A program made the position numbers and the translations under genes. Shown piece by piece: positions 42,346-51,476 of a stretch of 64,000 nt of DNA. Origin of the DNA: Kitasatospora gansuensis (GTDB lineage Bacteria; Actinomycetota; Actinomycetes; Streptomycetales; Streptomycetaceae); contig NZ_JACHJR010000001.1 of NCBI RefSeq assembly GCF_014203705.1, positions 1,178,001 to 1,242,000 on the forward strand, given 5' to 3'. Positions within the stretch are counted from its first letter, which is position 1; every line of letters starts with the position of its first letter. The notes under the pieces were generated by a model. It worked only from the letters and a program-made list of their open reading frames with translations, did not search any database and was not told the origin of the DNA.

Positions 42346-42891
42346 ATGGCCGACCGCGCACGCGATCACGCCGACCAGCTGAACGAGGCACTCGCGGTGC
42401 TCGGCATCGACTGGCACCCGGACCAGGTGGCCAGTGACGAGGTGCGCGCCGTGATGCTGGCCACCGCACTGCTGGGCGCGGCCGAGGCCCACCTGGTGGG
42501 TGCGGAGATGGCGGCCGGGCAGGCCGGTGGTGACCTGGACGCGCTCCGGCAGGCGTACGGCCCGGTGCGGGAGGAGGTGGTCGCGGCCGCGGCACCGGAC
42601 GTCCCCGACCATCAGCGGCTGGTGCTGATGCTGCGCACCGGCATGCTGGTCGGCGACCTCGCCCGGGCCGCGGGCCCCGACCAGGAGCACCCGGACATCG
42701 AGACGCTGGCCGCCGCCCGGGACGCGGCCGCCTGCGCCTCCGCCCTGATCGGGTACCACTTCGCCCCGACCTTCGAACGTCAGGAGGGTCTGCCGGAGCG
42801 CGGGGAGTTCCTCGGCGTCGCCGCGGGTCTGGTGCGCAGCATCGCCGACCGCCTCGTGCGGATCGCCCGGTCGGGCCGCGCTCCCGGCTGA
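42346..42891 (+). CDS. Uncharacterised alpha-helical protein
   Basis: 181 residues from ATG 42346, with GGAGAGGACG upstream. Not recognised. It is predicted all-helical, Ala-rich and acidic, without signal peptide, membrane segment or cysteine cluster (one Cys near 129). Codon usage is typical of its neighbours and start and stop are clean. It stands between the HTH_42 gene and a GNAT gene, with 125- and 66-base gaps. Confidence 0.7.
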   Translation: MADRARDHADQLNEALAVLGIDWHPDQVASDEVRAVMLATALLGAAEAHLVGAEMAAGQAGGDLDALRQAYGPVREEVVAAAAPDVPDHQRLVLMLRTGMLVGDLARAAGPDQEHPDIETLAAARDAAACASALIGYHFAPTFERQEGLPERGEFLGVAAGLVRSIADRLVRIARSGRAPG

Positions 42892-42957
42892 GCGCACCGA
42901 GCGCTCGGCCCGGAAACCGGTGGTCAGCGCCGGTGACCGGCGGGCAGCATGGGGCCC

Positions 42958-43848
42958 ATGGTGACAGTGGGAACAGTGACGGACCAGGACTGGCAGACCC
43001 TGCGGACGGTGCGCCTGCGCGCGCTGGAGCAGAACCCGGAGGCGTTCGGCTCCACGCTCGAACGCGAGCGGGACCGGCCGGAGGAGTACTGGCGCGGCCG
43101 GATCGCGACCGGAGCCTGGTTCATCGCCCGGGACGGCTCGCACCCGGTCGGCCTGGCCGCCACCGTCGCCTCCCCGACCGGTCAGCTGCTCGTCTCGATG
43201 TGGGTCGACCCGACCCGGCGCGGGCGCGGTGTCGGCGACGCCCTGGTGGCCGCCGTGCTCGCCCGGGCCCGGGCCGAGGGGGCCGGTACGGTCTCGCTGA
43301 CCGTCGGCGAGGACAACGCCGCGGCCCGGGCTCTCTACCTGCGCGCCGGCTTCCGGCCGACCGGCGAACGCGAGCCGCACCCCCGCGACCCCGGCCGGTG
43401 GCACGAGCACCTGCGGGCCCGGCTGCTGCCGGACGGCATCGAGATCTCCACCGACCCGGCCCGGCTGGACGCCGCACTGGTCCACCGCTGGCTCTCCGAG
43501 GACGCCTACTGGGCGCTCGGCCGCTCCCGCGAGAAGCAGGACCGGGCGATCGCCGGATCGCTCAACTTCGGGGCGTACGACGCCGCCAGCGGCGCCCAGC
43601 TCGGCTACGCCCGGGTGGTCACCGACCTGGCCACCTTCGCCTGGCTCTGCGACGTCTACGTCGCCCGCACCGCCCGCGGCCGGGGCCTGGGCACCGCCCT
43701 GGCCACCGCCGTCCGGGACCACCTCGCGCCGTACGAGCTGCGCCGCGTGCTGCTCTCCACCGGCGACGCCCACCAGGTCTACGCCCGGGTCGGCTTCGAG
43801 CCGCTGGCCGAGCCGGGGAAGTGGATGATGCTCGACGGCACCCGCTGA
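42958..43848 (+). CDS. Tandem GNAT acetyltransferase
   Basis: 296 residues with two GNAT domains. The first (about 1-150) has VSMWVDPTRRGRGVGDALV as the acetyl-CoA loop (R-x-x-G-x-G) and NAAARALYLRAGF. The second (about 155-296) has VYVARTARGRGLGTALATA and HQVYARVGFEPL. Both loops look intact. Tandem GNAT proteins include MshD mycothiol synthases, but sequence here does not prove that identity. The start could be ATG 42949 or 42958. Confidence 0.85.
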   Translation: MVTVGTVTDQDWQTLRTVRLRALEQNPEAFGSTLERERDRPEEYWRGRIATGAWFIARDGSHPVGLAATVASPTGQLLVSMWVDPTRRGRGVGDALVAAVLARARAEGAGTVSLTVGEDNAAARALYLRAGFRPTGEREPHPRDPGRWHEHLRARLLPDGIEISTDPARLDAALVHRWLSEDAYWALGRSREKQDRAIAGSLNFGAYDAASGAQLGYARVVTDLATFAWLCDVYVARTARGRGLGTALATAVRDHLAPYELRRVLLSTGDAHQVYARVGFEPLAEPGKWMMLDGTR

Positions 43849-43852
43849 GGCG

Positions 43853-44410
43853 TCAGCCCGGGAACAGCCAGCGGCGCAGCACCCGGGTGGCGGCCGGGAG
43901 GGCGAGGTAGGTCATCAGGCCGCTGATCAACGGGGCCAGGATCAGCGAGCGGGCCAGCACCGGGAGGGTGGCCAGGTGCGGGGTGAGGTAGAAGTTCGCG
44001 GTGGTGGTGAGCGGGGCGATCGCCAGGGTGGAGGCGATCGCCATCTTCCAGCGCGGGGCCGGGGTGCGCCGGGCGCCGGCCGCGGTGGTGGCGAACCAGC
44101 CCTCCATGCCGAGCAGCTCGCGCCGGGCCACCTCGACGTGGTGACCGTCGGCCTCGGCGAAGCAAGCCGCCCGGGCCGGTGAGTTCTGCCAGGCGCGGAA
44201 GGCGTCGGCGTCCTGGAACGACAGCAGCAGGTGCCACGGGTCGTCCGGGCCCGCCGGGCGCAGCAGGCCGGTGCCCAGGTTGCCGGGGTGGTCGGCGGCG
44301 GCCCGCAGGATCGATTTGGCCCAGGCCTCGAACTGCCCCTCGTGCCCCGGATCGACCCGTCGGGCCACGAAGAGGGTGACCTCTTCACCGTTCCGTGCGT
44401 CCGTGCTCAT
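43853..44410 (-). CDS. Antibiotic biosynthesis monooxygenase (ABM) domain protein with membrane tail
   Basis: 185 residues. Residues 8-100 form an ABM ferredoxin-like domain (TLFVARRVDPGHEGQFEAWA; LLLSFQDADAFRAWQNS). Residues 118-180 hold two hydrophobic helices (MAIASTLAIAPLTTTANFYL and LARSLILAPLISGLMTYLAL). ABM domains bind hydrophobic substrates or heme. The stop is 5 bases from the convergent GNAT gene. Confidence 0.82.
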   Translation of the reverse strand: MSTDARNGEEVTLFVARRVDPGHEGQFEAWAKSILRAAADHPGNLGTGLLRPAGPDDPWHLLLSFQDADAFRAWQNSPARAACFAEADGHHVEVARRELLGMEGWFATTAAGARRTPAPRWKMAIASTLAIAPLTTTANFYLTPHLATLPVLARSLILAPLISGLMTYLALPAATRVLRRWLFPG

Positions 44411-44600
44411 GGTTCTCCGCCCCTTGCTCGGCTCGCAGCCTATGCCGAGGTGACGTCGGGGTGAACCCCCTGACGGGCGAAGATCGACTGACGGCTATTG
44501 ACCGGTTCACGACTCGATTTGGCGGGTTCTGCCCGGCGCCGAGGTTTGTTCCATTGCAGACTGAGCAGGAACCTCCGGGCCTCGAATCACTAACCAAGGA

Positions 44601-45989
44601 ATGGTGAGTCCGGTGATACCCCTACGCCCCACCGCGCCCGCGCAGTCCGCACCGCAGCAGCAAGCGGTGGAGACGCCGCTCCCACTGACCGAATCGGCTG
44701 CGCTCAGCCATCTGGCCGGAATCTGCTTCAAGATCGGACCTCCCCGGTTGATCGGGGTGGAAGCCGAGTGGTTCGTCCACGACGGCGACTGTCCGGAGGC
44801 ACCGGTAGACCCGCGTCGCCTGGCCGACGCACTCTCCGCACTTCCCACCCACCAGAATCCGGGTGACCCCGCCCCGCTGCTTCCCTCGGGCACCGGGCTC
44901 ACCTACGAACCGGGCGGACAGGTAGAGCTCAGCTCCCCGCCCGCCGCCGGACCCGAAGAGTGTGCCGACACCATGCTGCGGGACCAGGCCACCCTCCGCA
45001 CCGCCCTCGCCGCCCACCGTCTGCGGCTCACCGGCAGCGGCACCGACCCACTCGGCCGCGAGCGTCGGATGCAGCTCGACCACCCCCGCTACCAGGCGAT
45101 GGAGCAGCACTTCGACCGGGTCGGCCCGTGGGGCCGGGTGATGATGACCGGCACCGCCTCCGCCCAGGTCTGCGTGGACGCGGGCACCGGGAGCGGGACG
45201 CACGGCTTCGTCCGGCGCTGGCAGCTGGCCCACCGGCTCGGCCCGGTGCTGGTCGCCGCCTTCGCCAACTCCCCGTTACTGGACGGCCGGCCGACCGGCT
45301 ACCGGTCCACCCGCCAGCTGGTCTGGTCCCGGATGGACCCGAGCCGCACCCTGGCCCCCCAGTTCGCCGGTGACCCGCGCGAGCGCTGGGCCGAGTACGT
45401 ACTCGACGCCGAGGTGCTCTGCGTCCGCCGCCCGGACGGGCTGCCGTGGACCGCGCCGGCCGGGCTGACCTTCCGCGGCTGGCTGCGCGGGGCCGGCGAG
45501 CGGCCGCCGACCCTGGCCGATCTGGAGTACCACCGCACCACCCTCTTCCCGCCCGTACGGCCGCGCGGGCACCTGGAACTGCGCATGATCGACGCCCAGC
45601 CGGGCGAGGGCTGGCAGGTGCCGCTGGCCCTGGTCGGCGCGCTGCTGGACGACCCGGTGGCCGCCGAGGCCGCCGAGGAGGCGCTCGAACCGCTGGGTGC
45701 CCCGGCGTACCGGGACCGGCACCCCCCGCGTACCGAGCTGTGGCACCGGGCGGCCACCCTGGCGCTGGCCGATCCGCAGCTCCGCCGGGCCGCGCTGGCC
45801 TGCTTCGGCGCCGCCGACCAGGCGCTCGGCCGCCGGGAGCAGGCGCGCGGCGGCCCGTCCCGGCTGCGGGCACTGCTGGCCGACTTCGCCGAGCGCTACC
45901 CGGCCCGCGGGCGATGTCCCGCCGACGACCAGCTGGACGCCCTGCGCACCGGCGCCCTTCCCCATGCCCTGGAGGCCGCAGCATGCTGA
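44601..45989 (+). CDS. egtA: Gamma-glutamylcysteine ligase of ergothioneine synthesis
   Basis: 462 residues. EgtA makes gamma-Glu-Cys, the sulfur donor for EgtB. GCS2-family marks: [13 protein letters not shown] near residue 50, [14 protein letters not shown] near 97, [21 protein letters not shown], and [16 protein letters not shown] near 325. The start is unsure: ATG 44601 abuts AAGGA, and GTG at 44604 or 44613 would have more usual spacing. First gene of egtABCD, with egtB overlapping it by 7 bases. The 190-bp upstream gap holds the operon promoter, but no clear operator was found. Confidence 0.92.
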   Translation: MVSPVIPLRPTAPAQSAPQQQAVETPLPLTESAALSHLAGICFKIGPPRLIGVEAEWFVHDGDCPEAPVDPRRLADALSALPTHQNPGDPAPLLPSGTGLTYEPGGQVELSSPPAAGPEECADTMLRDQATLRTALAAHRLRLTGSGTDPLGRERRMQLDHPRYQAMEQHFDRVGPWGRVMMTGTASAQVCVDAGTGSGTHGFVRRWQLAHRLGPVLVAAFANSPLLDGRPTGYRSTRQLVWSRMDPSRTLAPQFAGDPRERWAEYVLDAEVLCVRRPDGLPWTAPAGLTFRGWLRGAGERPPTLADLEYHRTTLFPPVRPRGHLELRMIDAQPGEGWQVPLALVGALLDDPVAAEAAEEALEPLGAPAYRDRHPPRTELWHRAATLALADPQLRRAALACFGAADQALGRREQARGGPSRLRALLADFAERYPARGRCPADDQLDALRTGALPHALEAAAC

Positions 45990-47368
45990 ACGCCGACCCC
46001 AAGCCCGGCACCGCCATACCCGGGACCGCCGTGCAAGGAACCGCCGCGCCCGGCAGCGACAACCGCGAGGCCGAGGCCGTCCGCGAGCGGATCGCCGGCG
46101 AGCTGCTCGCCGCCCGTGAGCGCACCGCCGGGCTCACCGCGCTGGACGACCACGACCTGACCGCCCAGCACTCCCCGCTGATGTCCCCGCTGGTCTGGGA
46201 CCTCGCACACATCGGCAACCAGGAGGAGCTCTGGCTGCTGCGCAACATCGGCGGCCGGGCGCCGATGCGGCCCGAGATCGACCCGCTGTACGACGCCTTC
46301 GAGCACCCGCGCGCCGAGCGGCCCAAGCTGCCGCTGCTGCCGCCGGACGAGGCGCGCGCGTACGCCCACGAGGTGCGCGGCCGGGTGCTCGACCTGCTCG
46401 CCGCCACCCCAATGGACGACGAACTCCCGCTGCTCCGGGACGGTTTCGCCTTCGGCATGATCGTCCAGCACGAGCAGCAGCACGACGAGACCATGCTGAT
46501 CACCCATCAGCTCCGCAAGGGCCCCGGCGTGCTGGCCGCCCCGCCGCCGCCGGTCACCGCGACCGGGCCGCTGCCCGCCGAAGTCCTGATCCCCGGCGGC
46601 CCGTTCACCATGGGCACCGACACCGAGCCGTGGTCGCTGGACAACGAACGCCCGGCCCACCAGGTCGAGGTGGCCGCGTTCCATCTGGACACCACCCCGG
46701 TGAGCAACGGCGCGTACCAGCGGTTCATCGCCGACGGCGGCTACGACAACCCGCGCTGGTGGACGGCCGAGGGCTGGGCGCACCGGCAGCAGGCGGGGCT
46801 GTCCGCGCCGCTGTTCTGGAGCCGGGACGGCGGGCAGTGGCTGCGCCGCCGGTTCGGTGCGGTGGAGCCGGTCCCGGCGGACGAGCCGGTGCTGCACGTG
46901 AGTTGGTACGAGGCGGACGCGTACGCCCGCTGGGCCGGGCGACGGCTGCCGACCGAGGCCGAGTGGGAGAAGGCGGCCCGGCACGACCCGGCGACCGGCC
47001 GCTCCCGCCGCTACCCCTGGGGCGACCAGGAGCCCACCGCCGAGCTGGCCAACCTGGGTCAGCGGCACCTCAGGCCCGCGCCGGTCGGCAGCTACCCCGA
47101 GGGCGAGTCGGCGTACGGTGTACGGCAGTTGATGGGCGACGTGTGGGAGTGGACGGCGAGCGACTTCACCCCCTACCCGGGCTTCCGGGCCTGGCCGTAC
47201 AAGGAGTACTCGGAGGTCTTCTTCGGCCCCGAGTACAAGGTGCTGCGGGGTGGCTGTTTCGCCGCCGCGCCGGTCGCCAGCCGGGGCACCTTCCGGAACT
47301 GGGACTACCCGATCCGGCGGCAGATCTTCGCGGGCTTCCGGACCGCGCGCGACGGTGAGGTCGGCTGA
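45983..47368 (+). CDS. egtB: Hercynine oxygenase (sulfoxide synthase)
   Basis: 461 residues. DinB-like N-terminal domain with iron ligands in [13 protein letters not shown] and [10 protein letters not shown] (HxxxH), then the formylglycine-generating-enzyme-like domain from about residue 200 ([47 protein letters not shown]). It joins hercynine and gamma-Glu-Cys with O2 on an Fe(II) centre. A low-complexity N-terminal tail (about 25 residues) precedes the fold. GGAGG at 45971-45975 gives the start, and the stop overlaps egtC (TGATG). Confidence 0.95.
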   Translation: MLNADPKPGTAIPGTAVQGTAAPGSDNREAEAVRERIAGELLAARERTAGLTALDDHDLTAQHSPLMSPLVWDLAHIGNQEELWLLRNIGGRAPMRPEIDPLYDAFEHPRAERPKLPLLPPDEARAYAHEVRGRVLDLLAATPMDDELPLLRDGFAFGMIVQHEQQHDETMLITHQLRKGPGVLAAPPPPVTATGPLPAEVLIPGGPFTMGTDTEPWSLDNERPAHQVEVAAFHLDTTPVSNGAYQRFIADGGYDNPRWWTAEGWAHRQQAGLSAPLFWSRDGGQWLRRRFGAVEPVPADEPVLHVSWYEADAYARWAGRRLPTEAEWEKAARHDPATGRSRRYPWGDQEPTAELANLGQRHLRPAPVGSYPEGESAYGVRQLMGDVWEWTASDFTPYPGFRAWPYKEYSEVFFGPEYKVLRGGCFAAAPVASRGTFRNWDYPIRRQIFAGFRTARDGEVG

Positions 47369-48105
47369 TGTGCCGTCATCTCGCCTATCTGGGTGCCCCG
47401 TTGACGCTGAACGAGCTGCTGGTGGCACCGCCGTCCGGGCTGTACCGGCAGTCCTGGGCGCCGCGGCTGCAGCAGTACGGCACGGTCAACGTGGACGGCT
47501 TCGGCGTCGGCTGGTACGCCGAGGGTGATCCCGTCCCGGCCCGGTACCGCAGGGCTGGGCCGATCTGGGCCGACGAGGGCTTCACCGACCTGGCCAGGGT
47601 GGTGCGTTCGGGCGCCGTGCTGGCGGCCGTCCGCTCCGCCACCGCCGGGTGCGCGGCGGGCGAGGCGGCCGCCGCGCCGTTCGCGGCCGACCAGTGGCTG
47701 TTCAGCCACAACGGCGCGCTGCCCGGCTGGCCGGACGGGCTGGCCGAGCTGGCCGCCCTGCTGCCGCCCGCCGAGCTGCTGCGGCTCACCGCGCGCACCG
47801 ACTCCGCCCTGCTCTGGGCGCTGGCCCTGCACCACCTGCGGGACGGCGCCGGGCTGGACGAGGCGCTGACCGCGACCGTGCACGAGGCCGCCAAGCACAC
47901 CGAGGGGCGGATCAACCTGCTGCTCACCGACGGCACTTCGATCGCCGCCACCAGCTGGGGCGACACCCTCTGCTACCGCACCGGACCCGATTCGGTGCTG
48001 GTCGCCTCGGAGCCCTCCGACGACCTGCCGGGCTGGCACCACCTGCCGGACCGTTCGCTGCTGCTCGCCGATCCCCGCGGCGTGACCGTCTCCTCCCTCA
48101 ACTGA
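47368..48105 (+). CDS. egtC: Gamma-glutamyl hercynylcysteine sulfoxide amidohydrolase
   Basis: 245 residues, class II glutamine amidotransferase fold. The nucleophile is Cys2 in MCRHLAYLG, exposed after removal of Met. NVDGFGVGWYAEGDPVPARY and WLFSHNGALPGWP are further active-site segments. It removes the glutamyl group from the EgtB product. The ATG shares one base with the egtB stop. Confidence 0.94.
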   Translation: MCRHLAYLGAPLTLNELLVAPPSGLYRQSWAPRLQQYGTVNVDGFGVGWYAEGDPVPARYRRAGPIWADEGFTDLARVVRSGAVLAAVRSATAGCAAGEAAAAPFAADQWLFSHNGALPGWPDGLAELAALLPPAELLRLTARTDSALLWALALHHLRDGAGLDEALTATVHEAAKHTEGRINLLLTDGTSIAATSWGDTLCYRTGPDSVLVASEPSDDLPGWHHLPDRSLLLADPRGVTVSSLN

Positions 48106-48129
48106 CCGACCGAGCAAGGGAACACTGCT

Positions 48130-49098
48130 GTGAAGACCTACGAGCTGACCCGCCTGCTGGCCGCCGACCACTTCAGCCACGCGCTACGGCACGACGTACG
48201 GAACGGCCTGACCGCGAATCCGAAGTCGCTGCCGCCGAAGTGGTTCTACGACGCCCGGGGCAGCGAGCTGTTCGAGGAGATCACCCGGCTGCCGGAGTAC
48301 TACCCGACCCGGGCCGAGCGGGAGATCCTGACCGACCGGGCCGCCGGGATCGCGGCCGCCACCGGCGCCCGCACCCTGGTCGAACTCGGCTCGGGCTCCT
48401 CGGAGAAGACCCGGCTGCTGCTGGACGCGCTGCGCGACCACGGCACGCTGCGCACGTACGTCCCGGTGGACGTCAGCGAGAGCGCGCTGGCGGCGGCCGC
48501 CGAGGCGCTCACCGTCGACTACCCGGAGCTGACCACGCACGCGGTGGTCTCCGACTTCACCCAGCGGCTCGGCCTGCCGCCGGGCGACGGCCCGCGCCTG
48601 GTGGTCTTCCTGGGCGGCACGCTGGGCAACCTGCTGCCGGCCGAACGGGCGGTCTTCCTGCGCGACTTGTACGAGGCGATGGAGCCGGGCGACACCCTGC
48701 TGCTCGGCACCGACCTGGTGAAGGACCCGGACACCCTGGTCGCCGCGTACGACGACGCGGCCGGGGTGACCGCGGCCTTCAACAAGAACGTGCTCAGCGT
48801 GCTGAACCGGGAGCTGGCCGGCGACTTCGACCCTGAGCTCTTCGACCACGTCGCCCTCTGGGACGCGGAGCAGGAGTGGATCGAGATGCGGCTGCGCTCG
48901 CGGGTCGCCCAGACCGTCAAGATCCACGGGCTGGACCTGGCGGTGCACTTCGAGCGCGGCGAGGAGCTGCGGACCGAGGTCTCGGCGAAGTTCCGCCGCG
49001 AGCGAGTGGCGGCGGAGCTGGGCGCGGCCGGGCTGGAACTGTCGGCCTGGTGGACGGACCGGGCGGGCCGGTTCGGGCTCTCGCTCTCGACCCGCTGA
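48130..49098 (+). CDS. egtD: Histidine N-alpha-methyltransferase
   Basis: 322 residues from GTG 48130, with AAGGGAA upstream. It trimethylates histidine to hercynine, the first ergothioneine step. Marks: PPKWFYDARGSELFEEITRL, PEYYPTRAEREIL, TLVELGSGSSEKTRLLLDAL (SAM site), VVFLGGTLGNL and the C-terminal SAKFRRERVAAEL. Last gene of the operon and followed by a strong terminator. No egtE lyase gene is present here. Confidence 0.95.
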   Translation: MKTYELTRLLAADHFSHALRHDVRNGLTANPKSLPPKWFYDARGSELFEEITRLPEYYPTRAEREILTDRAAGIAAATGARTLVELGSGSSEKTRLLLDALRDHGTLRTYVPVDVSESALAAAAEALTVDYPELTTHAVVSDFTQRLGLPPGDGPRLVVFLGGTLGNLLPAERAVFLRDLYEAMEPGDTLLLGTDLVKDPDTLVAAYDDAAGVTAAFNKNVLSVLNRELAGDFDPELFDHVALWDAEQEWIEMRLRSRVAQTVKIHGLDLAVHFERGEELRTEVSAKFRRERVAAELGAAGLELSAWWTDRAGRFGLSLSTR

Positions 49099-49118
49099 GT
49101 TCGACTGTCTGCGGTACC

Positions 49119-49150
49119 GGGCCCCACGCTCCGGCGTGGGGCCCTTTTCT
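49119..49150 (+). terminator. Intrinsic terminator of egtABCD
   Basis: GGGCCCCACGC (49119-49129) and GCGTGGGGCCC (49134-49144) pair perfectly over 11 bp around TCCG and are followed by TTTTCT, the classic rho-independent layout. Confidence 0.95.
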
Positions 49151-49177
49151 GCGCGCACCTTAGCGGCTGATCACACC

Positions 49178-49202
49178 GGAGTGGGCGGAATTCGCTCACT
49201 CC
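49178..49202. promoter_or_regulatory. 25-bp dyad upstream of the NOS gene
   Basis: GGAGTGGGCGGAATTCGCTC continues to ACTCC at 49202. Ten of twelve position pairs match (outer GGAGTG/CACTCC, inner GCG/CGC). It ends 46 bases before the NOS start and 28 bases past the egt terminator. It fits an operator, or, with its two mismatches as G-U, an RNA hairpin in the NOS leader. Confidence 0.5.
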
Positions 49203-49248
49203 GCGCGCCTGAAACGTCACGTCCGGTACCCATGTCGGTGGGAGGGAT

Positions 49249-50478
49249 GTGTCCTTGATCTTCAGCCGGCTCCGCACCCGCAAGTCCGCCCCACTCGTCA
49301 CCGCCACCGTCGTCACCCCGACCGCCGTGGCCTCGACCGCCGTGGTCGCCCCGGGGTGCCCGTACGCCGGCGCCCCGGCGGCACCCGGGCTGCCCGAGCT
49401 GCCCGAGCCCGCTGACGCCTCGTTGGTCGGGCAGGCCGTCGCCTTCGTCCGGCAGTTCCACCAGGAGCGGCCCGGGTCGGGCGATCCGGCGCCGAGGGTC
49501 CGTCAGGTGCTCGCCGAGATCGAGCGCACCGGCACGTACGAACACACCGTCGAGGAGCTGGCGTTCGGCGCCCGGGTGGCCTGGCGGAACTCGGCCCGCT
49601 GCATCGGCCGCCTCTACTGGCGCAGCCTGGTGGTCCGCGACCGGCGCCACGTCGACTCCCCCGACGGGATCGCCGAGCAGTGCTTCGAGCACCTGCGCAC
49701 CGCCACCAACGGCGGCCGGATCCGCCCGGTGATCACCGTCTTCGCCCCCGACCGGCCCGACCGGCCGGCCCCCCGGATCGTCAACCAGCAGCTGGTCCGC
49801 TACGCGGGCCACCCGTCCGGGGAGGGCGACCCGGCCGGGGCCGTACTGGCCGCCCAGGCCCGGGAGTTGGGCTGGAAGGGAAGCGAGGAGCGGTTCGAGG
49901 TGCTGCCGCTGATGGTCCGTCGGCGGGACGGGGACGAGCCGCAGTGGTACGAGCTGCCCGAGGACGCGGTGCTGGAGGTTCCGCTCCGGCACCCGGAGCA
50001 CGCCTGGTTCGCCGAGCTCGGGCTGCGCTGGTACGCGGTGCCCGCGATCAGTGACATGGCGCTCGAGATCGGCGGCATCCGGTACCCGTCCGCCCCGTTC
50101 AACGGCTGGTACATGGGCACCGAGATCGGCGCCCGGAACCTGGCCGACGCCGACCGCTACGACCAACTCCCGGTGGTGGCCGAGCGCCTGGGCCTGGACA
50201 CCTCCTCGGACCGCACCCTCTGGCGCGACCGCGCCCTGGTCGAGCTGAACATCGCCGTCCTGCACTCCTTCCAGGAGGCGGGCGTCACGATGGCCGACCA
50301 CCACACCGAATCCGAACGCTTCCTCAAGCACATCGCCCAGGAGGAACGGCTCGGCCGACGCACCCCCACCGACTGGAGCTGGATCGTCCCGCCCGTCTCC
50401 GGCGGCCTCACCCCGGTCTACCACCGCTACTACGACCCGGTGGAACCCGACCTCCGCCCGGCCTTCCTCCCCCGCTGA
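49249..50478 (+). CDS. nos: Bacterial nitric oxide synthase, oxygenase domain
   Basis: 409 residues. The heme-ligand Cys118 lies in AWRNSARCIGRLYW and the arginine-binding Glu292 in FNGWYMGTEIGARNL; TNGGRIRPVITVFAP and the C-terminal dimer/pterin region SFQEAGVTMADHHTESERF and DWSWIVPP are typical. No reductase domain is attached, as in other bacterial NOS proteins, so electrons come from cellular flavodoxins or ferredoxin. Residues 1-55 are a low-complexity Ala/Val/Pro/Thr extension absent from short Bacillus-type forms. The start is GTG 49249, or TTG 49255 with better spacing to GGAGGG. Makes NO and citrulline from arginine. No thaxtomin or other nitration cluster is adjacent. Confidence 0.95.
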   Translation: MSLIFSRLRTRKSAPLVTATVVTPTAVASTAVVAPGCPYAGAPAAPGLPELPEPADASLVGQAVAFVRQFHQERPGSGDPAPRVRQVLAEIERTGTYEHTVEELAFGARVAWRNSARCIGRLYWRSLVVRDRRHVDSPDGIAEQCFEHLRTATNGGRIRPVITVFAPDRPDRPAPRIVNQQLVRYAGHPSGEGDPAGAVLAAQARELGWKGSEERFEVLPLMVRRRDGDEPQWYELPEDAVLEVPLRHPEHAWFAELGLRWYAVPAISDMALEIGGIRYPSAPFNGWYMGTEIGARNLADADRYDQLPVVAERLGLDTSSDRTLWRDRALVELNIAVLHSFQEAGVTMADHHTESERFLKHIAQEERLGRRTPTDWSWIVPPVSGGLTPVYHRYYDPVEPDLRPAFLPR

Positions 50479-50546
50479 ACCCCGCTGAACCCCCCTGCCC
50501 CGGGCTCCGCTGGCTAGGCTGGAGGAGACGGTCGGGAGGAGGCGCG

Positions 50547-51353
50547 ATGTCCCGGATCGCCGTGAGGACCGCGCGCCTGACCGAGGCGCTCGCCCTCCCG
50601 TACGCCGAGGTGGGCGAGCCGGGCGGTACGCCGCTGGTGTTCGTGCACGGGTGGGCGGACAGCTGGTGGACCTTCGAACCGCTGCTGCGGCGCCTGCCCG
50701 CCGGGCTGCACGCGTACGCCTTCACCCAGCGCGGCCATGGTGACGCCGACCGGCCGACCGACGGCTACACCCCCGCCGACCTGGCCGAGGACCTGCTCGC
50801 CTTCCTGGACACCGTCGGCATCGGCCGGGCGGTCCTGATCGGCGGCTCCAGCGGCGGAGTGCAGGCCCGGATCGTGGCGGGCCGGCACCCTGACCGGGTC
50901 GCCGGCCTGGTCTTCCTGGGGGTGCCCGCCACGCTCGCCGACAAGCCGGTGGCCCGCGAGGTCCGGGCGCTGGTGCGCGAGCTGCGCGATCCGGTCGGGC
51001 GTGAGTTCGCCGAGGCGTTCAGCACCGGCCTGACCGACGGCAGCGTGGACCCGGACTTCCTGGAGACCGTGATCACGGAGAGCCTGAAGGCCCCGGCCCG
51101 GGTCTGGCGGGACACCATGCTCGGTCTCCTCGACACTGACCTGCGGGCCACCCTCGACGGGATCTCGGCGCCGACGCTGGTCGTCTGGGGCGATCGCGAC
51201 GACCTGCTGCCCCGTTCCGACCAGCAGGTGATCCTGGACGCGATCCCCGGCGCGAGGCTGGTCGTCCACGAGGGCGCGGGGCACGTCGTGTACTGGGAAC
51301 GCCCCGCGGACGTCGTGCGCGACATCGCCGAGTTCGCCGCTCTGGTCGGGTAA
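50547..51353 (+). CDS. Alpha/beta hydrolase
   Basis: 268 residues from ATG 50547 with GGGAGGAGG upstream. Oxyanion-side VFVHGWADSWWTF near residue 31, nucleophile elbow GGSSGGVQA with Ser102, acid in VVWGDRDDLLP, and His in HEGAGHVVYWERP near 250. The cytosolic fold and sequence pattern fit haloperoxidase/esterase-like enzymes; substrate unknown. Confidence 0.88.
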   Translation: MSRIAVRTARLTEALALPYAEVGEPGGTPLVFVHGWADSWWTFEPLLRRLPAGLHAYAFTQRGHGDADRPTDGYTPADLAEDLLAFLDTVGIGRAVLIGGSSGGVQARIVAGRHPDRVAGLVFLGVPATLADKPVAREVRALVRELRDPVGREFAEAFSTGLTDGSVDPDFLETVITESLKAPARVWRDTMLGLLDTDLRATLDGISAPTLVVWGDRDDLLPRSDQQVILDAIPGARLVVHEGAGHVVYWERPADVVRDIAEFAALVG

Positions 51354-51371
51354 CCACCCCGCGCAGTAGGT

Positions 51372-51413
51372 CGAACGGGGTACACCGCCGCACGTACGGC
51401 GCAGCCCCGTTCG
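51372..51413 (+). terminator. Nested hairpin between hydrolase and ABC importer genes
   Basis: Outer arms CGAACGGGG (51372-51380) and CCCCGTTCG (51405-51413), inner arms CGCCG/CGGCG (51386-51390, 51397-51401). It lies 18 bases after the hydrolase stop and 63 before the binding-protein gene. No T-run follows, so an operator role is also possible. Confidence 0.5.
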
Positions 51414-51476
51414 CGGTGGCGGGCGCGGCTTTCCAGACTCGGAGCGGGGGTGAGCTCGAACTGAGAGGCATTTCCT

